Source: Christensenellaceae bacterium
GTDB taxonomy: Bacteria; Bacillota; Clostridia; Christensenellales; Aristaeellaceae
Assembly (NCBI GenBank): GCA_012797085.1
Contig: JAAZPT010000191.1
Span: 1-36,640 of the forward strand
Direction of reading: 5' to 3'
Length of the DNA stretch: 36,640 nt
Positions within the stretch are counted from its first letter, which is position 1, and each line of letters begins with the position of its first letter. The notes beneath the pieces were generated by a model, which saw nothing but the letters and a program-made list of their open reading frames with translations, was not told where the DNA came from and searched no databases. Below, piece by piece: positions 14,769-23,777 of the stretch. Position numbers and translations under genes: made by a program.

Positions 14769-16544
14769 ATGGTATGTCCTGAATGTGGAACTTTTTTAGA
14801 TGATGAAAAAACTGTTGTTTGTACAGTTTGCGGTACTCCCCTTAACAAAGGTCCTCAAATAATTGACAGCGTTGAGGCTATCAGAGAGGGCAGAGAGGCT
14901 TATCCTGTTACAAAAAAGCATATTGAAGAACAGAAGGATAGCCCAAGCAGAGCTTATGCAAATGATGAGCTTTGGGATAGAGGGGGTTATTTGCCGTCAA
15001 AAATAAGCTCGCCCACAGTAAAAAGTGTTGAATATGACCCTAAAGAAGCTAAAAAACGATCCGTAAACTGGGTACACAGGGGTATAATTTTAAGTGTTGT
15101 ATTTATAATAATTGTGGCAGGTGTTTATTTGTTTTTTAAACAAACGGAACCGGGACAATTAATACTTGCAAGGTCTTTTAAAGCGGATAAGGCCCAAGCT
15201 TATTGGATGGTGGGGGATGAATTTGCCGATAAAGGTGATATTGTAAACGCAATAAGGGCTTATACTTTGGCGGATAGTAAGGACCCCAATAATGCGGACG
15301 GTTTGCTGTCTTTAGCCTCAATCTATGAGGCGGGTAATTTTTTAAGCCAGGCAGAGGCTATATACATGCGCATTATTAATGAAATAAGCCCTAACAGGCC
15401 TGAGCCTTACAGAGCCCTTTCCCGTATGCTAGTTGTGCAAAACAGAGATCCCGAGGCGGCTAATATACTTAAACTTGCTGCCGAAAATACCGGAATTAAG
15501 TCTTTTATGGATCAACGTACCGAGATGCTTCCCTCAACCCCTGCGGTTGATTTGCCCGGTGGTAGGTACAATAGCGAAAAAAGTATAAACTTAAGCTCAT
15601 CAGAAGGCTATGAAATTTATTATGTTATAAACAACGATGCTGCTACGTTGCCGCAAGATGGTGTTTTATATGACGGAAAACCTATAAAAATTCCGGAAGG
15701 CAACATAAAAATAAGGGCGGTAAGCACAAGTATAAACTTAGTTAGCGACCCCCTTGTTGTAAGTTATATTATAATTTACCCATCGCCGGCAGCGCCTTAT
15801 GTGCATTTGGCTCCGGGAACATATAGCAAGCCCAAAACAGTGGCCTTAAGCCCGGGAGACGATAACAAAGATGTAGTAATATACTACACAATAGACGGCT
15901 CAATACCTACTGAAAACTCGCCCATATATGACGGTACACCCATTAAATTGCCAAGTGGCAGGGTCTCTATAAAGGCTTTCTCAAAAAACGATAGAGGTAA
16001 AACAAGCAGTACAAGGGAAGTCGGGTATAAAATTGATGTAAAACCCTATCTTCAAAAACTATATAATAGTGAAGATTTATTCAATGGTATTAAACTATAC
16101 AGTACAACATCCGATGAATTTTTTACTCAATTTGGTCGTGCCGAATCAAGCCAGGATATAGATTACAGTACACTTATAAAAACAAGCGCAAAGCGCTATA
16201 ATTACCCTTGGGGCTATGCGGATTTTATTCTTGTAAGTAATAAATGGGTGCTTGCAGCCCTTGAAATGAACTCAAAAATAACGGCTGAGCCAAGGGGAGT
16301 AGGGTTCGGAGCAACAGAGGAAGAGATTGTTGCTCAGTTTAAGGATATGGGGCAGGCTCCTAATTTAGATGGAACGCGCGGCTTGTATTATAACTTGCCT
16401 GATGTAGGAAGGATACTTTTTGATGATAAGGGTACAAGGTATATACAGTATGCTTGTAGTTCCCCGGATAACAGTGTATGGGTGCTTGAGTATTATTTAA
16501 AGGATGGAGTAGTTAATAGAATTAAGCATTACTATTTACCTTAA
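14769..16544 (+). CDS. Membrane-anchored zinc-ribbon/TPR/CHB_HEX-repeat protein
   Basis: This is a 591-residue mosaic protein. An N-terminal zinc ribbon (C3, C6, C18, C21) is followed by a charged linker, one membrane helix (about 104-123), a TPR-like helical block (about 143-243, with EFADKGDIVNAIRAYTLADS and two more units), and two tandem beta-sandwich repeats (about 256-335 and 342-422). These repeats carry the chitobiase/hexosaminidase C-terminal signature: LPGGRYNSEKSINL and YYVINND in the first, APGTYSKPKTVAL and YYTIDGSIPTENSPIYDG in the second. A unique domain of about 170 residues ends the protein. The topology suggests an inside zinc ribbon and outside repeats that may bind cell-wall glycan (inference). 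It is the last gene of its operon. Confidence 0.8.
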   Translation: MVCPECGTFLDDEKTVVCTVCGTPLNKGPQIIDSVEAIREGREAYPVTKKHIEEQKDSPSRAYANDELWDRGGYLPSKISSPTVKSVEYDPKEAKKRSVNWVHRGIILSVVFIIIVAGVYLFFKQTEPGQLILARSFKADKAQAYWMVGDEFADKGDIVNAIRAYTLADSKDPNNADGLLSLASIYEAGNFLSQAEAIYMRIINEISPNRPEPYRALSRMLVVQNRDPEAANILKLAAENTGIKSFMDQRTEMLPSTPAVDLPGGRYNSEKSINLSSSEGYEIYYVINNDAATLPQDGVLYDGKPIKIPEGNIKIRAVSTSINLVSDPLVVSYIIIYPSPAAPYVHLAPGTYSKPKTVALSPGDDNKDVVIYYTIDGSIPTENSPIYDGTPIKLPSGRVSIKAFSKNDRGKTSSTREVGYKIDVKPYLQKLYNSEDLFNGIKLYSTTSDEFFTQFGRAESSQDIDYSTLIKTSAKRYNYPWGYADFILVSNKWVLAALEMNSKITAEPRGVGFGATEEEIVAQFKDMGQAPNLDGTRGLYYNLPDVGRILFDDKGTRYIQYACSSPDNSVWVLEYYLKDGVVNRIKHYYLP

Positions 16545-16556
16545 TTAATTTATTAT

Positions 16557-16590
16557 TAAAAAAGTAGGAAATTGATTTCCTACTTTTTAA
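16557..16590 (+). terminator. Terminator of the hslO operon
   Basis: AAAAAGTAGGAAAT - TG - ATTTCCTACTTTTT is a long perfect hairpin with a T tract, 13 nt after the stop of the zinc-ribbon gene. Confidence 0.88.
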
Positions 16591-16599
16591 AACAAGAGC

Positions 16600-16613
16600 A
16601 TCAAAACACACGG
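16600..16613 (+). repeat. 14-nt direct repeat, copy 1 (upstream of the S10 promoter)
   Basis: ATCAAAACACACGG occurs here and again at 16865-16878 inside the S10 leader, 265 nt away. Flanking similarity (GG-ATAAGTTGAC against GG-CAGAGTGTAC) suggests a longer decayed duplication. Confidence 0.6.
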
Positions 16614-16704
16614 ATAAGTTGACGATATTATATGCTGTAATATGCTTAAGATAATACTTTAAAAACAAAATTTTTAAAAAATACAAATTATTTTCAAAAA
16701 AGTC

Positions 16705-16733
16705 TTGTATTTATTTTTAGTATGTAGTATACT
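16705..16733 (+). promoter_or_regulatory. Main promoter of the S10-spc supercluster
   Basis: TTGTAT (16705-16710), a 17-nt spacer, and TATACT (16728-16733) make a good sigma-A promoter. Transcription would start near 16740, about 178 nt before rpsJ. The stretch 16591-16704 upstream is AT-rich with no gene. Confidence 0.75.
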
Positions 16734-16740
16734 AATCAAG

Positions 16741-16905
16741 CTGTCTGTTTAAGGATGAAGTGATAAGTTGCCGCGGGCCATACGGGTAATTATCATGGAC
16801 TAGCCCGTAAAATCGGGCGACAGGATAAGGCACCGGCCAGTGTGGCGATTCAACCTGCGATGAAATCAAAACACACGGCAGAGTGTACTAAAGACCTATT
16901 TATAA
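16741..16905 (+). promoter_or_regulatory. Structured 5' leader of the S10 operon, possible autoregulatory RNA
   Basis: This GC-richer island sits in an AT-rich region between promoter and rpsJ. It can form a closing pair CTGTC (16741-16745) with GACAG (16819-16823), a hairpin TACGGG / CCCGTA with an alternative AGCCCG / CGGGC, and GTGTG pairing with CACAC further on. It holds no open frame that looks like a gene. S10 operon leaders in other bacteria bind a ribosomal protein such as L4 to give feedback control; applying that here is inference. Confidence 0.5.
16865..16878 (+). repeat. 14-nt direct repeat, copy 2 (inside the S10 leader)
   Basis: This second copy of ATCAAAACACACGG lies near the 3' end of the structured leader. 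Its ACACAC can pair with the GTGTG upstream in the leader. Confidence 0.6.
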
Positions 16906-16917
16906 GGAGGAATAATA

Positions 16918-17226
16918 ATGGCCAGTTCCAAAATTCGCATTAAATTAAAAGCGTATGAACACACTCTAATTGACCAAGCTGCAGAACGTATTGTAGAATC
17001 TGCAAAAAGAACTGGAGCTCGTGTTTCTGGGCCAATCCCACTTCCCACCGAGAAGGAAGTAGTAACAATTTTGCGCGCAGTTCATAAGTACAAAGATAGT
17101 CGTGAACAGTTCGAAAAGCGCACACACAAAAGGCTTATAGATATATTAAATCCAAGCCCTCGTACAGTTGACGCTATGATGAAGTTAGACCTTCCAGCAG
17201 GCGTTGAAATCGAAATTAAGCTTTAA
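16918..17226 (+). CDS. rpsJ: 30S ribosomal protein S10
   Basis: The 102-residue S10, first gene of the supercluster, has the family's usual length. It contains [15 protein letters not shown] at the N-terminus, the [17 protein letters not shown] loop that enters the 30S head, and the RTHKRLIDI and [12 protein letters not shown] segments. Besides 30S assembly, S10 (NusE) takes part in transcription antitermination. A strong AAGGAGG precedes the ATG at 6-7 nt. Confidence 0.98.
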   Translation: MASSKIRIKLKAYEHTLIDQAAERIVESAKRTGARVSGPIPLPTEKEVVTILRAVHKYKDSREQFEKRTHKRLIDILNPSPRTVDAMMKLDLPAGVEIEIKL

Positions 17227-17241
17227 TACGGAGGTGTTAAA

Positions 17242-17886
17242 ATGAAAAAAGCTATTTTGGGTACAAAATTGGGTATGACCCAAATATTTACCGAAAACGG
17301 ACACCTCGTACCTGTAACGGTTGTTGAGGCTGGTCCTTGTACAGTAGTGCAAGTTAAGACCATCGAAAAGGATGGCTATGAAGCGGTTCAAATAGGGTAT
17401 AAAGAATATCCGGAAAACCGTGCAAAAAAATTGGTAACAAAGCCACTTCAAGGTAAGTTTGCTAAAGCAGGTGTTGCTCCTACCCGTTTCTTGAGAGAGT
17501 TCAAACTTGAAAACTCAGCTGATTATAAAGTTGGCGATGTTATAAAGGCAGATACTTTCCAAGCTGATGATATTGTTGATGTAACAGGCATATCAAAAGG
17601 TCATGGATTTTCAGGAGTTATAAAACGTTGGAATTATAGCAGAGGGCCAATGTCTCACGGTTCCAAATACCGCCGTGGTGGAGGTTCATTAGGTTCAGGA
17701 TCAACCCCTTCACGTGTTTTCAAAAACAAACCTATGGCAGGTCACTATGGTGTAGACAAAGTAACAATTCAAAACTTAACAGTTGTTAAAGTTGATGCAG
17801 AGCGTAACCTAATATTGGTTAAGGGTTCTTTGCCAGGTGCTAATGGTTCTTTAGTTCAAATCAAAAGCGCCGTTAAAGCACAGTAA
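17242..17886 (+). CDS. rplC: 50S ribosomal protein L3
   Basis: The 214-residue L3 has the start [15 protein letters not shown] and the central extension [21 protein letters not shown]-like segment that reaches toward the peptidyl-transferase centre, then [21 protein letters not shown]3 is one of the two proteins that initiate 50S assembly. It begins 15 nt after rpsJ with GGAGGTG as ribosome-binding site. Confidence 0.98.
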   Translation: MKKAILGTKLGMTQIFTENGHLVPVTVVEAGPCTVVQVKTIEKDGYEAVQIGYKEYPENRAKKLVTKPLQGKFAKAGVAPTRFLREFKLENSADYKVGDVIKADTFQADDIVDVTGISKGHGFSGVIKRWNYSRGPMSHGSKYRRGGGSLGSGSTPSRVFKNKPMAGHYGVDKVTIQNLTVVKVDAERNLILVKGSLPGANGSLVQIKSAVKAQ

Positions 17887-17914
17887 AAGTAAATTCTAAA
17901 AGGAGGAAGAAACC

Positions 17915-18538
17915 ATGCCAAAAACTGCGCTGTATAATATGGAAGGCAAAACAGTTGGCGAAATCGAACTTAGCGATGATATTTTTGCAAGCAAAATAAG
18001 CAAATCCGCTATGCATATCGTTGTTCGCTCAATACTTGCTAATAAACGCCGTGGCACACAAAGCGCAAAAACACGTAGTGAAGTACGTGGCGGCGGTCGC
18101 AAAATATATCGTCAAAAGGGCACAGGTAATGCTCGTCATCATGGCAATCGCGCACCTCAATTTGCACACGGTGGTGTAGTGTTCGCGCCAAAGCCTCGTG
18201 ATTATGTTGTTAAGGTTAACAAAAAAGTTCGTCGTTTAGCATTTAAGAGCGCTTTAACAAGCAAACTCAATAATGGCGAAATTATAATCTTGGACGAGTT
18301 AAAACTTGCAGCACCAAAAACAAAACTTATGGCTGAAGTTCTTAAAAACTTAAATGCCGATAAAAGAACATTGCTTGTAACATCAAGTGAAGATACAGAT
18401 GTTCGTCGTGCAGGCCAAAATATTGAAAAGTTGGAATATAACTTTGTTAATACAATTAATACATACGATGTATTAAAAGCAAATAAAGTTATCATAACAA
18501 AAGATGCTGTTAAACAAATCGAGGAGGTGTATGCATAA
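17915..18538 (+). CDS. rplD: 50S ribosomal protein L4
   Basis: The 207-residue L4 has the basic tunnel loop AKTRSEVRGGGRKIYRQKGTGNARHH followed by RAPQFAHGGVVFAPKPRDY (about residues 48-95), which lines the exit tunnel and is the usual site of macrolide-resistance changes. L4 is the common feedback regulator of S10 operons, which bears on the structured leader upstream. Its TAA overlaps the rplW ATG by one base. Confidence 0.98.
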   Translation: MPKTALYNMEGKTVGEIELSDDIFASKISKSAMHIVVRSILANKRRGTQSAKTRSEVRGGGRKIYRQKGTGNARHHGNRAPQFAHGGVVFAPKPRDYVVKVNKKVRRLAFKSALTSKLNNGEIIILDELKLAAPKTKLMAEVLKNLNADKRTLLVTSSEDTDVRRAGQNIEKLEYNFVNTINTYDVLKANKVIITKDAVKQIEEVYA

Positions 18539-18843
18539 TGAAATTTTCACATGATATTATCATACGCCCGGTATTAACCGAGAAAGCCTATGATGGCATA
18601 GCCGATAAAAGATATGTTTTTGAAGTTGCTAAAACTGCTACAAAAACAGAAATTAAAAACGCATTGCAACAAATTTTTCCCAATATTAAAATTGAAAAAG
18701 TTAATACATTGCGTACAATAGGCAAAATTAAGCGCCAGGGTAAATACTCCGGTCGCAGGCCAGAAGTTAAAAAAGCTTATGTTCAACTTTCCAAGGATTC
18801 AAAAGGAATAGAATTCTTTGAAGGTATGGCAGAAGAAGAATAA
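18538..18843 (+). CDS. rplW: 50S ribosomal protein L23
   Basis: The 101-residue L23 opens with DIIIRPVLTEKAYD and has YVFEVAKTATKTEIKNALQQ and the RRPEVKKAYVQL tail. L23 sits at the tunnel exit and docks trigger factor, SRP and SecY. It overlaps rplD by one base (TAATG), with the ribosome-binding site GGAGGTG inside rplD. Confidence 0.97.
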   Translation: MKFSHDIIIRPVLTEKAYDGIADKRYVFEVAKTATKTEIKNALQQIFPNIKIEKVNTLRTIGKIKRQGKYSGRRPEVKKAYVQLSKDSKGIEFFEGMAEEE

Positions 18844-18864
18844 TAGCAGGGAGGAAAAGCAATC

Positions 18865-19704
18865 ATGGCGATTCGTCAATATAAGCCAACCTCGCCCGGC
18901 CGTCGTTTCATGTCGGTGCTCACATATGATGAAATTACAACAAATAAACCGGAAAAATCATTGCTTGAGCCGTTAAAGAAACATGCAGGCCGCAATAAGC
19001 AAGGTAAAATAACAGTTCGTCACCGTGGCGGTGGCAATAAAGTTAAATATCGTATTATAGACTTTAAACGCGATAAAAAAGAAATTCCAGCTCGTGTAGC
19101 TTCAATAGAGTATGATCCTAACCGTTCTGCATTTATTGCATTGCTAAACTACCTTGATGGTGAAAAACGCTACATCCTTTGCCCCTTAGGCCTAAAGGTT
19201 GGAGATGAAATTATCTCGAGTGAAGCGGATCACGTTGATATTAAGCCCGGCAACGCGTTACCTCTTAAAAATATTCCAACAGGTACTTTAATTCATAACA
19301 TTGAATTAAAAGTTGGTAGAGGCGGGCAATTAGTTCGTTCCGCAGGCAACAGTGCTCAGCTTTTAGCTAAAGAAGGTTCAAAGGCTCAAGTACGTTTACC
19401 CAGTGGTGAAGTTCGTTTAATTCCACTTAATGCAATGGCAACAATCGGCTCAGTAAGCAATCCGGATCATAGCAATGTAAGGATTGGTAAAGCAGGCCGT
19501 ATACGTCATTTAGGGTTCCGCCCGGCAGTTCGTGGTGTTGTAATGAACCCGGTAGATCACCCTCATGGTGGTGGTGAAGGTAAATCACCCGTTGGTATGC
19601 CGGCACCTCTTACTCCTTGGGGTAAGGTTGCACTCGGCCTTAAAACACGTAAGCGCAAAAAATATAGTAATAAAGATATTATCAGACGTGCAGGTAAACG
19701 TTAA
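18865..19704 (+). CDS. rplB: 50S ribosomal protein L2
   Basis: The 279-residue L2 has the N-terminal [16 protein letters not shown], the RNA-binding core with [18 protein letters not shown], and the highly conserved C-terminal [16 protein letters not shown], whose histidine lies near the peptidyl-transferase centre. Length is normal. Confidence 0.99.
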   Translation: MAIRQYKPTSPGRRFMSVLTYDEITTNKPEKSLLEPLKKHAGRNKQGKITVRHRGGGNKVKYRIIDFKRDKKEIPARVASIEYDPNRSAFIALLNYLDGEKRYILCPLGLKVGDEIISSEADHVDIKPGNALPLKNIPTGTLIHNIELKVGRGGQLVRSAGNSAQLLAKEGSKAQVRLPSGEVRLIPLNAMATIGSVSNPDHSNVRIGKAGRIRHLGFRPAVRGVVMNPVDHPHGGGEGKSPVGMPAPLTPWGKVALGLKTRKRKKYSNKDIIRRAGKR

Positions 19705-19730
19705 GCGAGTAAGGAAGGAGGCAAGCATAA

Positions 19731-20012
19731 ATGAGTCGTTCTGTAAAGAAAGGACCTTATGTCCAAGCAGCATTGTTAAAGCGTGTTGAAGAAATGACAG
19801 AAAAAGGTCAAAAAAGTCCTATCAAAACATGGTCACGCGCTTCTACAATTTTCCCAACATTTGTTGGTCACACTATAGCCGTTCATGATGGCCGTAAACA
19901 TGTACCGGTATATATTACTGAAGATATGGTAGGTCACAAATTAGGTGAATTTGCCCCCACTCGTCTGTTCCGTGGACATGCAGGGGATAAAAAGACCGGT
20001 GGCAAAAAATAG
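19731..20012 (+). CDS. rpsS: 30S ribosomal protein S19
   Basis: The 93-residue S19 has the signature start [23 protein letters not shown], the [16 protein letters not shown] strand, and [17 protein letters not shown]. It binds 16S rRNA in the 30S head together with S13. Confidence 0.98.
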   Translation: MSRSVKKGPYVQAALLKRVEEMTEKGQKSPIKTWSRASTIFPTFVGHTIAVHDGRKHVPVYITEDMVGHKLGEFAPTRLFRGHAGDKKTGGKK

Positions 20013-20025
20013 GAGGAAATAAATA

Positions 20026-20415
20026 ATGGCAACTAATACACGTAAAAAAGGCGAAAAACGTCTCGCCAATAGAGACAGACGCCCAAAGGCCCATGTCACA
20101 AACGTGCGTATCTCCTCCAGAAAAGTTAGGATAGTAATAAACCTAATACGTGGCAAAAAGGTAGATGAAGCACGTGCAATTCTTAAGTTTACACCCAAGG
20201 CTGCAAGCCCGATAGTGTTAAAACTACTTGATAGCGCAATTGCAAATGCAGTTAATAATAACGAATTAAATCGTCAAAATTTGTATATAGCTGAAATATA
20301 TGCAAATGAAGGTCCAACACTTAAAAGATTTATTGCACGCTCTCGCGGCAGTGCATCACCAATCTTAAAGCGTACAAGCCACATTTCTGTAGTACTTGAC
20401 GAGAAAGTAGACTAG
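20026..20415 (+). CDS. rplV: 50S ribosomal protein L22
   Basis: The 129-residue L22 has [21 protein letters not shown] and, near the C-terminus, the beta-hairpin region [18 protein letters not shown] that reaches into the exit tunnel. The N-terminus has a basic run ([17 protein letters not shown]) of about 20 residues before the core, making it slightly longer than the usual 110-115 residues. Confidence 0.97.
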   Translation: MATNTRKKGEKRLANRDRRPKAHVTNVRISSRKVRIVINLIRGKKVDEARAILKFTPKAASPIVLKLLDSAIANAVNNNELNRQNLYIAEIYANEGPTLKRFIARSRGSASPILKRTSHISVVLDEKVD

Positions 20416-20427
20416 GGAGGTTATCTA

Positions 20428-21096
20428 ATGGGTCAGAAAGTAAATCCGCACGGTGCTCGTGTAGGCATAATATTGCCATGGAGTACCCGCTGGTATGCTA
20501 ATAAAAAAGATTTTGCGAAGAACCTCGCCGAGGATTACAAAATTCGTGAATTCTTAAAAGAAAAATGCTTTAATGCTGGCATTAGTCATATAGATATTGA
20601 ACGTACAGCAAGCAGAATTACAGTTTTTCTACACGCTGCCAAACCCGGTTTAATTGCACGCAGCGGTGAAGAAATTGTTAAATTAAACGGTCTTGTAGCT
20701 GAAAAAATCGGCTCACCCGTTCAAATAAACATTATTGAAATTAAAAAGCCCGAAACAAATGCACAACTTGTTGCAGAAAGCATTGCACAACAGCTTGAAA
20801 AACGTATAAGCTTCCGTCGTGCTATGAAACAAGCTATACAACGCTCCATGCGTGCAGGCGTTAAAGGTATAAAAGTTAGTTTATCCGGCCGTGTTGGTGG
20901 TGCTGATATAGCTCGTACGGAGCACTACCATGAAGGTTCAATACCACTACAAACACTAAGGGCAAACATCAATTACGGTTTTGCTGAAGCTGAAACAACA
21001 TATGGTCGTTTAGGCGTAAAGGTTTGGATCTACAAAGGTCAAAAACTTCCAGCTGCAAGGCGTAATCCTGAAAAGAAAGAACAAGGAGGGAAATAA
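20428..21096 (+). CDS. rpsC: 30S ribosomal protein S3
   Basis: The 222-residue S3 has [13 protein letters not shown] at the start, a KH domain (about 40-110), and the C-terminal domain with [20 protein letters not shown] and [28 protein letters not shown]. The KH and C-terminal domains form part of the mRNA entry channel and its helicase. Confidence 0.98.
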   Translation: MGQKVNPHGARVGIILPWSTRWYANKKDFAKNLAEDYKIREFLKEKCFNAGISHIDIERTASRITVFLHAAKPGLIARSGEEIVKLNGLVAEKIGSPVQINIIEIKKPETNAQLVAESIAQQLEKRISFRRAMKQAIQRSMRAGVKGIKVSLSGRVGGADIARTEHYHEGSIPLQTLRANINYGFAEAETTYGRLGVKVWIYKGQKLPAARRNPEKKEQGGK

Positions 21097-21099
21097 GCC

Positions 21100-21651
21100 A
21101 TGTTAATGCCAAAAAGAGTAAAACGTCGTCGCCAATTTCGCGGACGTATGAAAGGTAAGGCAAGCCGCGGTAATTTCCTAGCCTATGGAGATTTTGGTTT
21201 GCAGGCACAGGCACCCGCATGGGTTACCAGCCAACAAATCGAGGCTGCGCGTATTGCGTTAACACGTTATATCAGGCGTGGTGGCCAAGTATGGATAAAG
21301 ATATTCCCCGACAAACCGGTTACAGAAAAACCTGCTGAAACTCGTATGGGTTCCGGTAAAGGTTCACCGGAGTACTGGGTAGCAGTAGTTAAGCCCGGCA
21401 GAGTATTATTTGAAATTAAGGGTGTTACAGAGGCAGTTGCTCGTGAAGCATTGCGTCTTGCATCACACAAATTACCCTTAAAATGTAAAATAATAAAGCG
21501 CGAAGGTTTAACGGATGCAGATATTGCTGCAGCAGCACAAAGGGCTGCTAAAAATAGGGCTGCTATTATAGATGCTGAAGAAGCAGCAGAAGTAGCAGAC
21601 GAAACCGCTGAAGTTGCGGAAAATAACGAAGAATCGGGTGGTGAAGCATAA
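21100..21651 (+). CDS. rplP: 50S ribosomal protein L16 with an acidic C-terminal extension
   Basis: The first 135 residues are a normal L16 ([67 protein letters not shown]). L16 shapes the A-site tRNA and antibiotic-binding region. Most L16 proteins end near residue 140. This one continues to 183 with an Ala/Glu-rich, probably helical and then disordered tail ([18 protein letters not shown]). The reading frame is open with no frameshift, and the TAA overlaps the rpmC ATG by one base, so the tail is real coding sequence. Confidence 0.97.
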   Translation: MLMPKRVKRRRQFRGRMKGKASRGNFLAYGDFGLQAQAPAWVTSQQIEAARIALTRYIRRGGQVWIKIFPDKPVTEKPAETRMGSGKGSPEYWVAVVKPGRVLFEIKGVTEAVAREALRLASHKLPLKCKIIKREGLTDADIAAAAQRAAKNRAAIIDAEEAAEVADETAEVAENNEESGGEA

Positions 21652-21842
21652 TGAAGGCTAAAGAATTTGCTGCAATGAACCCCGCCGAAATTCAGGAAAA
21701 GGTCAAGGAGCTTAAGAGCGAACTGTTCAACCTTCGTTTCCAGCTTGCGACCGGTCAGTTGCAAAACACAATGGTTATTACTAACGTAAAACGCGATATA
21801 GCACGTGCTAAAACGGTTTTACGCCAAAAACAAACAAAATAA
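21651..21842 (+). CDS. rpmC: 50S ribosomal protein L29
   Basis: The 63-residue L29 is a two-helix protein at the tunnel exit. It has [38 protein letters not shown], and the basic [12 protein letters not shown]. It overlaps rplP by one base. Confidence 0.97.
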   Translation: MKAKEFAAMNPAEIQEKVKELKSELFNLRFQLATGQLQNTMVITNVKRDIARAKTVLRQKQTK

Positions 21843-21892
21843 GCAGCACAAAGCAAGCTAAAGGAAATAAATAAAAGGAGGCAACAGCTTCA

Positions 21893-22153
21893 ATGACTGA
21901 AACAAGAGGCATTCGTAAGTCCAGAGTAGGCATGGTAGTAAGCGACAAAATGGATAAAACCGTGGTTGTTGAAATTAAAACTCGTGTAAGCCATCCCTTA
22001 TATGGAAAAATTATGAATAGAACAACAAAATTCAAAGCTCATGATGAACTAAATCAATGTGGTATTGGCGATAAGGTTCGTATTATGGAAACCCGCCCAA
22101 TAAGCCGTGACAAAAACTGGCGCATTGTTGAGATTCTTGAAAAGGCAAAATAA
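21893..22153 (+). CDS. rpsQ: 30S ribosomal protein S17
   Basis: The 86-residue S17 has [33 protein letters not shown] and the C-terminal [20 protein letters not shown], characteristic of this OB-fold protein. A 50-nt gap separates it from rpmC and a 95-nt gap follows, where the S10 and spc halves join. Confidence 0.97.
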   Translation: MTETRGIRKSRVGMVVSDKMDKTVVVEIKTRVSHPLYGKIMNRTTKFKAHDELNQCGIGDKVRIMETRPISRDKNWRIVEILEKAK

Positions 22154-22200
22154 TAAAACTAAGCTTAATTGCTTCGTTTTGTCAATGTTAATCCAAGGAT

Positions 22201-22224
22201 CGATGCTGTACATATAGGGCATCG
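22201..22224 (+). other. Hairpin in the rpsQ-rplN gap
   Basis: CGATGC (22201-22206) pairs with GCATCG (22219-22224) around a 12-nt loop. There is no T tract, so it is not a terminator. It lies in the largest gap inside the supercluster (95 nt) and could be an RNA processing or regulatory element, but nothing more can be shown. Confidence 0.4.
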
Positions 22225-22248
22225 AACCCGAAAAAGGAGGAGAAACTT

Positions 22249-22620
22249 ATGATTCAGCCGCAAACACGGCTTAAAGTTGCCGATAATTCCGGTGCTAAAG
22301 AAATCATGTGCATACGTGTTTTAGGTGGTTCTTTCCGCCGTCACGGTTCAATTGGCGATATTATAGTAGCCAGTGTTAAAAGCGCACAGCCCGGTGGCAC
22401 TGTTAAAAAAGGTGATGTTGTAAAAGCTGTTATCGTACGTCAATGCAAAAGCATACGTAGGGTAGATGGCAGCTATATCAAATTTGATGATAATGCTGCA
22501 GTGCTTATAGACAACGCCAAAATGCCTCGCGGTACCCGTATATTCGGGCCGGTGGCACGTGAACTTCGTTCAGATAAAGATTTTATGAAAATAGTATCCC
22601 TTGCTCCAGAAGTATTATAA
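22249..22620 (+). CDS. rplN: 50S ribosomal protein L14
   Basis: The 123-residue L14 has [28 protein letters not shown], the [15 protein letters not shown] segment, and [20 protein letters not shown] at the end. It is the first spc gene, at the subunit interface. Length is normal. Confidence 0.98.
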   Translation: MIQPQTRLKVADNSGAKEIMCIRVLGGSFRRHGSIGDIIVASVKSAQPGGTVKKGDVVKAVIVRQCKSIRRVDGSYIKFDDNAAVLIDNAKMPRGTRIFGPVARELRSDKDFMKIVSLAPEVL

Positions 22621-22635
22621 TGCGGAGGTATGATA

Positions 22636-22995
22636 ATGAGCTCTAAAATACATGTAAAAACGGGTGATCGTGTAGTTGTCATAACCGGTAGTGAAAACAT
22701 CCGCGGAAAAATGGGCAAAGTACTAAGCGTTAACCCTAAAAACCATCGCCTTATAGTTGAAGGCGTAGCTATGGTTACAAAACATCAAAAGCCTCGTCAT
22801 CAAGGCGAGCCCGGTGGAACATTCCAAAAGGAACGCTCCATAGATTCATCAAATGTTATGTTGGTTTGCCCCAAATGCAATAAACCCACCAAAATCGGTC
22901 GCCGTGAGGTAGAGGTTGAAAACCAAGATGGCAAAAAAATAAAAAAACGCGTTCGTGTTTGTAAAAACAAGGAATGTGGCAAAGAAATTGACTAA
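22636..22995 (+). CDS. rplX: 50S ribosomal protein L24, four-cysteine form
   Basis: The 119-residue L24 has an N-terminal KOW domain ([25 protein letters not shown]) and the conserved IDSSNVMLV. Unlike the B. subtilis form it carries four cysteines, C78-x2-C81 and C109-x4-C114, in a pattern that could bind zinc. The ATG at 22636 was chosen because GGAGG ends 7 nt upstream; the in-frame ATG at 22630 is only 1 nt from that site. Confidence 0.96.
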   Translation: MSSKIHVKTGDRVVVITGSENIRGKMGKVLSVNPKNHRLIVEGVAMVTKHQKPRHQGEPGGTFQKERSIDSSNVMLVCPKCNKPTKIGRREVEVENQDGKKIKKRVRVCKNKECGKEID

Positions 22996-23009
22996 AGGAG
23001 GGAACTTAA

Positions 23010-23552
23010 ATGGCAACAAGAATTAGTGAATTATATAAAGCCGAAGTAGTTCCTGCCTTAATGCAGAAATTCGGCTATAAAAACATCATGCAAGTACCTA
23101 AACTTCATAAAATTGTTTTAAACATGGGCTTGGGCGATTGTAAAGACAACAGCAAAGCATTAAACAACGCTGTTGAAGAACTTGCTTTAATATCAAGCCA
23201 AGCACCTGTAGTAACAAAGGCTCGTAAAAGCGTTGCTAACTTTAAGCTTCGTCAAGGTATGAGCGTTGGTGCAAAGGTTACACTTCGTGGCAAACGTATG
23301 GAAGAATTCTATGACAAATTGGTAAATGTAGCTCTTCCTCGTGTTCGTGACTTCCGTGGCGTAAGCACAAAGGCCTTTGACGGCCGTGGCAACTACGCAT
23401 TAGGTATTCGTGAACAACTACTATTCCCCGAAATTAACTACGATAAAGTAGAAACTATTCGCGGTATGGAAATCATCTTTGTTACAAGTGCACAAACAGA
23501 TGAAGAATGTAGAGAATTGCTTGCCCTATTAGGCATGCCTTTCGCAAGGTAA
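23010..23552 (+). CDS. rplE: 50S ribosomal protein L5
   Basis: The 180-residue L5 has [61 protein letters not shown], and [20 protein letters not shown]. It binds 5S rRNA in the central protuberance. Length is normal. Confidence 0.98.
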   Translation: MATRISELYKAEVVPALMQKFGYKNIMQVPKLHKIVLNMGLGDCKDNSKALNNAVEELALISSQAPVVTKARKSVANFKLRQGMSVGAKVTLRGKRMEEFYDKLVNVALPRVRDFRGVSTKAFDGRGNYALGIREQLLFPEINYDKVETIRGMEIIFVTSAQTDEECRELLALLGMPFAR

Positions 23553-23562
23553 GGAGAGAATT

Positions 23563-23748
23563 ATGGCTAAAAAAAGTTTAATAGTTAAGGCATCCCGTCC
23601 TGCTAAGTTCTCTACAAGAGCTTACACACGTTGCAACATTTGTGGTCGCCCCCATTCAGTGTTGCGCAAGTACGGAATTTGCCGTATCTGTTTCAGAGAA
23701 CTGGCCTATAAAGGTCAAATACCCGGTGTCCGCAAGGCCAGTTGGTAA
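23563..23748 (+). CDS. rpsN: 30S ribosomal protein S14, zinc-binding type
   Basis: The 61-residue S14 type Z has two CxxC pairs (C24, C27, C40, C43) that hold zinc, and ends in GVRKASW as usual. The short zinc form is typical of Firmicutes and is the primary S14. Confidence 0.98.
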   Translation: MAKKSLIVKASRPAKFSTRAYTRCNICGRPHSVLRKYGICRICFRELAYKGQIPGVRKASW

Positions 23749-23777
23749 GCGGCATTTAATGCAAAGGAGGTCAAAGC

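Noticed and set aside
21267-21764. 165-codon minus-strand open frame across rplP-rpmC
   Set aside because: It is antisense to two clear ribosomal protein genes; the length comes from the Ala/Glu-rich tail of L16 giving few stops on the other strand.
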